NCBI RefSeq assembly: GCF_000002235.5
Contig: NW_022145599.1
Span: 26,656,028-26,720,027, forward strand
Length of the DNA: 64,000 nt
Reading direction: 5' to 3'
DNA from: Strongylocentrotus purpuratus
Taxonomy: Eukaryota; Echinodermata; Echinoidea; Camarodonta; Strongylocentrotidae
In this document: positions 59,690-64,000 of the stretch, one piece after another
How positions within the stretch are numbered: position 1 is the stretch's first letter
How the letters are laid out: the number at the start of each line of letters is the position of its first letter
Position numbers and translations under genes: made by a program
The notes under the pieces: generated by a model
Databases searched by the model: none
The model's input: the letters and a program-made list of their open reading frames with translations, nothing else
What the model was told of the DNA's origin: nothing

Positions 59690-60230
59690 AGGGAAAGTCC
59701 ACCCCCAAAATAAGTTTGTTTCGATAGAGGCAGAATAATAAGAAAATCAGGTGAGTGAAAGTTTGAGCAAATTCTGAATGAAAATAAGAAAGTTATGAAT
59801 TATTGAAGTTGTGATCAATCAAATACAAATTGGCAACTCTGTGACTTATTATACGAGCTCTCCTTCATTTGCTTTGTGCATAATATTCCATAAAATCATG
59901 TTTTCTTCGTTATTGATGACGGAATATATATTTGTTCCTTGCAGGGGGAGTATAGAAACATATTTGCAATTATTATATTTAGGGTGCATGTATGGTTGAA
60001 ATTTTTCTTGAGGGAAAATGAAAATTTTAGATTTTTTTAGTACTGAGCAAATGGAAGTTGAGCTCTGATTGATACGTTATAGAGTGGCCAATTTGTATTT
60101 GATTGATCACAACTTCAAAAATCCTAAATTCCTTATTTTTAATCGGAATTTGCTCAAACTTTCACTGACTTGTTTCTCTCATTTTTCTACTCCTATTAAA
60201 ACTAACTTAATTTCAGGGTGGACTTCCCCT
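59690..60230. mobile_element. TTAA MITE with about 150-bp inverted ends
   Basis: It is flanked by TTAA (59,686-59,689; 60,231-60,234). The left arm (AGGGAAAGTCCACCC...GTTGTGATCAATCAAATACAAATTGGC) and the right arm in reverse complement match over about 150 bp with scattered changes. A diverged relative lies at 25,330-25,828. Confidence 0.92.
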
Positions 60231-60234
60231 TTAA

Positions 60235-60922
60235 TAATGAATTTGTAAACAATTAGGCCATGCGACTTTGGCACATATTTCCATCATGATATATACACCT
60301 TTGTAATAGTTTCATTACAATAAATATACATATTTATCTCAGGAGAAATGTTCATAAAATATATTCTTATATCTAATTCAATCTGTATAATTATCAATGT
60401 AAGAAAATATATTCACACGTTACAAAGCTTTTTTTTTAAATCAACGAACCATAACTGCTATTTGTACATTCTTTGAACATTGTGCTCCCAATAATCAGTG
60501 AACAAACACTCCAAGCCCGTTTCAATCATTTTTCAAAATTGTACATGCATCTTAAAATATTCAATTTCAACGTTTGAGTAAAATGTCACTGAAGCCAGGA
60601 AATCAAGAGTCGAATAAGCTTTGTTTGAGTGTCTGAATCCCGGCTCATCCTCCCTTTTCACTTTTATATAAAATCGATTTTAAATAGCACAGTTTTCTCA
60701 CCATCCTCCGTCCTCTTTTTTTGTTACTTTTTTCACCTTGTTTTGTTTTTGTTGTTATTAGATTTTTCTTGATCTTTAACATTAAAGAGTCAAAGTTAAG
60801 TTCCGATCGAGGTAACAGAATGTACTCATGGCCCTCCTTTGCTGGACGGAAAGCAGTATAACTTCTCAAGACCTGACACAAAGAACCTAAGTCGTCAAGC
60901 AATTTCGGAATCAAATAATGAT
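60235..60922 (-). other. Probable 3' UTR and flank of the PTB adapter gene
   Basis: It lies directly downstream of the stop codon at 60,923 in minus-strand reading. It is AT-rich with no coding pattern. A 93-codon frame here overlaps the antisense of the last exon and is not credible. Confidence 0.4.
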
Positions 60923-63900
60923 TCACGTGTTAACGTACGCGGTGATCTCATCCCGATCTGAATCATCTGATGACATCATCAGTGAGAGCATGTCGACGTG
61001 CGTTTCCTCATGGAGCCCTTCAACCTCACATTCATCGAGGTCGCTATCATCTAAGATAGAATCACAGTGGCGGCCATTGGTCAGGGGATCTGGTGAAGCA
61101 CCCGGATGCGGTATGGGAGGCTGAGGTGGCCTGCTTCTCAGGCGAGACGGAGAGGCCGTGTAGCGCTCGGGTCCTAGGAGTGGAGAAAAAAGAGGTTCAG
61201 TATCACGCCTTATGTGTTTTAACGCTATGGATAGAGTTCAACAACAAAAATACTGACCCCATCCCAGCCGATCGTTCTGCTTACCGGGAATGGCGCCAGG
61301 TTTAAGATCAGGCCTCATGAAAAGCAGAGGGGGTGCTACGGTTGGTTCCATGGGTGGCAGCTTAGGGAGTGCCCCTCTGATGGACCCCTTACTGTGGTGG
61401 CGAGACAGGATTCGAAAGATCTCTCCAGCTGTCTTCTTGGATTCCGTCTTCAGCTCGCAGTATCCTATAGGGGAAGGGATGTGGGGATTAAGAAAGAGAA
61501 AGACTACTTAGAAACACTGTTTTCGCTACTGGCTCTGATTTTCGTTTCAATTAAGTTTGTGGCAGGCAGTTCGCAAATAAAAATATAATGGTATTTAATT
61601 ATGTTTCTTCATCACGTCCTATGCATAAAGAGTACCATAAAGGCCACGCGTGACCGATCTCAAATAAGATTACGATTTTTTTTTCTTCTCGAAACCGCAG
61701 TTGATTGCAGGACCATGTTTTGGCAAGACGCCTCGTCGACTTTCCTTCAGCATGTTCAATCGTTCAGTATAAATGTATATTTGCATACATAATTATCTTC
61801 GGCACTATCTTAAGGATGCTAGGTTTTAAAGCACAACGGGTTCACATGGTACATAATGTACAGTGAACACTCAATCTATTTAATCCGAGTGAATAAAATC
61901 CTCCAGTATGTTTATCAAGTGTCCCTGGTATAGTTACAACCCCCGAAGAGTTTCCTGAGAAAAATAATCCACACAGGACGACTACCTATCCCACTCACCT
62001 TGAGAACTTATACACTAAATACCAACTATCCCGGAATTATCATTATTCTGAGAGTCCAGTAAAATAGGCGGTATCATTATTGTTTGAGGATATGGTCCGG
62101 TGATAAGGCTAGTAGTAACTCCGTGGCCTAAGTGTGCGGGAGACGGTTGTCTAAAGCCATTATGCTTAAGTGGTGTCATTTCGACCATTCTTGATATTGC
62201 ATTCACCTTACGTACGATTGCGCGTCAAAGAGATCGAGCGCTATGGTCAGAGGTCATTGACGCAGTACTGCGTCAACAATTTTTGTTTAACGACGCATCG
62301 TGTGTAAGCTTAAAGTAGATATTCATTGATTTTAAAAACTAACTTTATTTTCATTATTGCAAAGTTGAAACTTTGATTCGACAAGGTTTAATATCAAAAT
62401 TCAATGCTTGGAAACATTCGAAGTAATGATTATTACAAATTAAAAAACGCTTAAATACACCCCAGCATAGCACCTGAAGAGCTCTCCTTTGCAATTATGT
62501 TCATTCTTTATGGGATGTCGTCTGCTTGGGCAGTATTGGTCCATATAGTGACGTCATTAAAACATCGTTATTTTTCCGGCGAATCTCTCGAATATCCCAG
62601 CTGCTATGGAGGTGGTTGTATTTGTATTTTTATAAATCGCCCGATATGTAGTTGAATTCAAACTTGTACGATGGCCATCTGTAAAGCTTACCAGTTTCTA
62701 GTGATACATTAGTTGACATATTTGTGATTTTCTTTGAATTTCACCTTTAAGGCAAAGTTCTCTTACCCGCGTCGCTTCCCGTGCTGTCAATGTGAAACCC
62801 GAGTGTTTCTTCCTGGATGCTGAACTGTGCAATTCTCTTCAGATCCCAGGCGTTGCAGCATTTTGGCGGGCTGAGAGTGGCCAGACACATCGCGTGGTGT
62901 GTCACGTGCAGGGCCATTCGAAACTCTGGCGCTACAATGCCCTTCAGCGGAAACACTGTCCAACTTTCTACAATCGGTATGAAAATGATCATTGAATATT
63001 GAAAGAACAGGTGATATCAGCCTGAGGAGGACTTGCCAAGAAAATTGATTGGAATACACATCGTGAAAACAGTGTTAAAGTCGGCCTATAATTTGCAGTC
63101 CTACCGAGTACGCCATGAAAATCCACAGTTTGGAGTGTCTACTCTGTGATTCAACGTACGTTTCAATAAAATCTGTTAACAATGGAAATCAAAATTGACA
63201 ATCATTTTCGATTATACCTTTAGTGTAGATTCTATTCAAGATATTTCACAGGCCATTTTAAAAACACTGCATTACTTACTTTCCCAAGTGTATAGAACAC
63301 ATTTCGCGAGGTTTTATCATTTGGTTCAATAATGCTACAAGCCACACTGTGAAAAGGTTGGGCAATACTTGTCCAACACTTTGCCCAACGTTGTGCCAAT
63401 AGTCAACCCAACCATCTATTGGGCAATATTTTGCCCAATGGTATTGGTAAACGTAAGTACCCTACTTCACAAATGCATAATTGTTTCATATTTTGACCAA
63501 AATGTGGGCAAAGATATGACCCTTCAACTGCCCGACTACGGTAGCCAACTTGTTGGGAAAATCTTGACCAGCTGTTGGGCAAAATACGAAACAATTATTA
63601 TGCAAGTATTGCCCAATAGATGGTTGGGTTGACTATTGGCACAACGGTGGGCAAAGTGTTGGAAAATATTGCCTAACCTTTTCACAGTGCTGAAAGAAGA
63701 AAAATCAAATATGGGACATTCTAAATGATTTGGGTGGATATAACCATGTAGAAATCCATTAAATCGCACTTACCGCTGAAAAAGTGTGACTTTATGAATG
63801 CGTACCAGGTGGCCAGATCCTCCGACGCCATCTTCTTGACGAACAGATCACGTGACACGGATTTGGACTCCTGGAAGAGGATGGTGTCGGCTGCCAGCAT

Positions 63901-64000
63901 GATGGCCCAGTACTCGATGGGCGACTTGCGCTTCCCAGGTCGCTGCATCATGCCCCGTTCGGTGCCCATGAAGGTGTCCTTGTTGACCGTGTAAGCACTC
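60923..64000 (-). CDS. Adapter-like protein with IRS-type PTB domain, C-terminal four exons (partial)
   Basis: Exons are 64,000-63,774 (open at the window edge), 62,967-62,767, 61,464-61,285 and 61,173-60,923. All three introns are phase 1 with GTAAG donors and TAG acceptors. The second and third exons form a fold like an IRS-type PTB domain: GIVAPEFRMALHVTHHAM, W-DLKRIAQFSI, LGFHIDSTGSDAGYC and ESKKTAGEIFRIL, in the order strand, Trp/Leu-Arg, Phe-acidic-Gly and C-terminal helix. The preceding exon (EYWAIMLAADTILFQES ... DLATWYAFIKSHF) could be the end of a PH domain, as in Dok-type docking proteins. The tail is Pro/Ser-rich, then acidic, and ends YVNT-stop. Y-x-N is the class of site bound by the Grb2 SH2 domain when phosphorylated. 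A role in tyrosine-kinase signalling is inferred. The exact family member is not identified. Confidence 0.68.
63345..63689. mobile_element. MITE with about 90-bp inverted ends in an intron of the PTB gene
   Basis: CACTGTGAAAAGGTTGGGC on the left and its near-inverse at the right (…CCTTTTCACAGTG) continue as matching arms of about 90 bp. These contain TTGTGCCAATAGTCAACCC and CCATCTATTGGGCAATA. No certain target duplication is seen. Open frames of 60-90 codons in it are products of the inverted arms. Confidence 0.8.

Noticed and set aside
62747..63059. Overlapping minus-strand frames of 81 and 90 codons as genes
   Set aside because: The 81-codon frame is a PTB exon extended into its flanking introns. 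The other is a shifted reading of the same exon.
63369..63632. 87-codon frame in the intron of the PTB gene, and its antisense partners
   Set aside because: They lie wholly inside a MITE and arise from its inverted arms.

Overview
The window looks like AT-rich nuclear DNA of a marine invertebrate deuterostome, most likely an echinoderm of the sea-urchin type. The reasons are split genes with GT-AG introns, L2/CR1-like LINE tails, tRNA-derived SINEs, many small DNA transposons, and a tandem cluster of fast-evolving single-intron rhodopsin-like receptors resembling the expanded GPCR lineages known from sea urchins. The species assignment is inference. Nothing bacterial, no CRISPR array and no rRNA or free-standing tRNA gene was seen.

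Layout. (1) 1-21,985 is a head-to-tail satellite with a monomer of about 180 bp. Every monomer has a long C run followed by a purine tract. Variant monomers recur in a higher-order repeat of about 3.69 kb. The array is broken once, at 8,003-10,501, by two related composite elements. These carry tandem units with DR1-type nuclear-receptor sites, a 20-bp palindrome at one end and a hairpin at the other. The right edge of the array (21,555-21,985) is degenerate. (2) 22.0-24.6 kb is intergenic with one microsatellite. (3) 24.6-27.4 kb holds a three-exon minus-strand gene (exons 27,344-27,229, 26,986-26,865, 26,487-26,228). I reconstruct a 165-residue protein with two Cys/His modules and an Arg-rich tail, and I do not recognise its family. 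Possible extra 3' exons lie at 25,278-25,034 and 24,651-24,616. (4) 27.9-30.05 kb is a cluster of mobile-element pieces. (5) 30.05-59.15 kb is a degenerate tandem segmental duplication with units A to E. Each unit was originally 3' flank, receptor exon 2, intron, receptor exon 1, fossil LINE, (CT)n and a short ORF. Only receptor D (55,482-49,673) appears intact. A has a frameshifting deletion, B has a MITE in exon 1 and no exon 2, C has an early stop, and E lacks the exons. Units A and B are separated by a LINE fossil, a SINE, a Tc1 fossil and several nested MITEs. (6) 60.9-64.0 kb holds the last four exons of a minus-strand adapter-like gene with an IRS-type PTB domain and a C-terminal YVN motif. 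It runs off the right edge.

The most useful internal evidence is comparative. The paralogous units supply empty sites that prove individual MITE insertions (40,784-41,084 with TA; 47,925-48,289 with TTAA). They also show a SINE insertion older than the duplications and let each receptor lesion be read directly. Three further elements have exact 8-bp target duplications (27,896-28,074; 38,080-38,526; 39,579-39,876). All identities are by eye; no alignment or database search was run.
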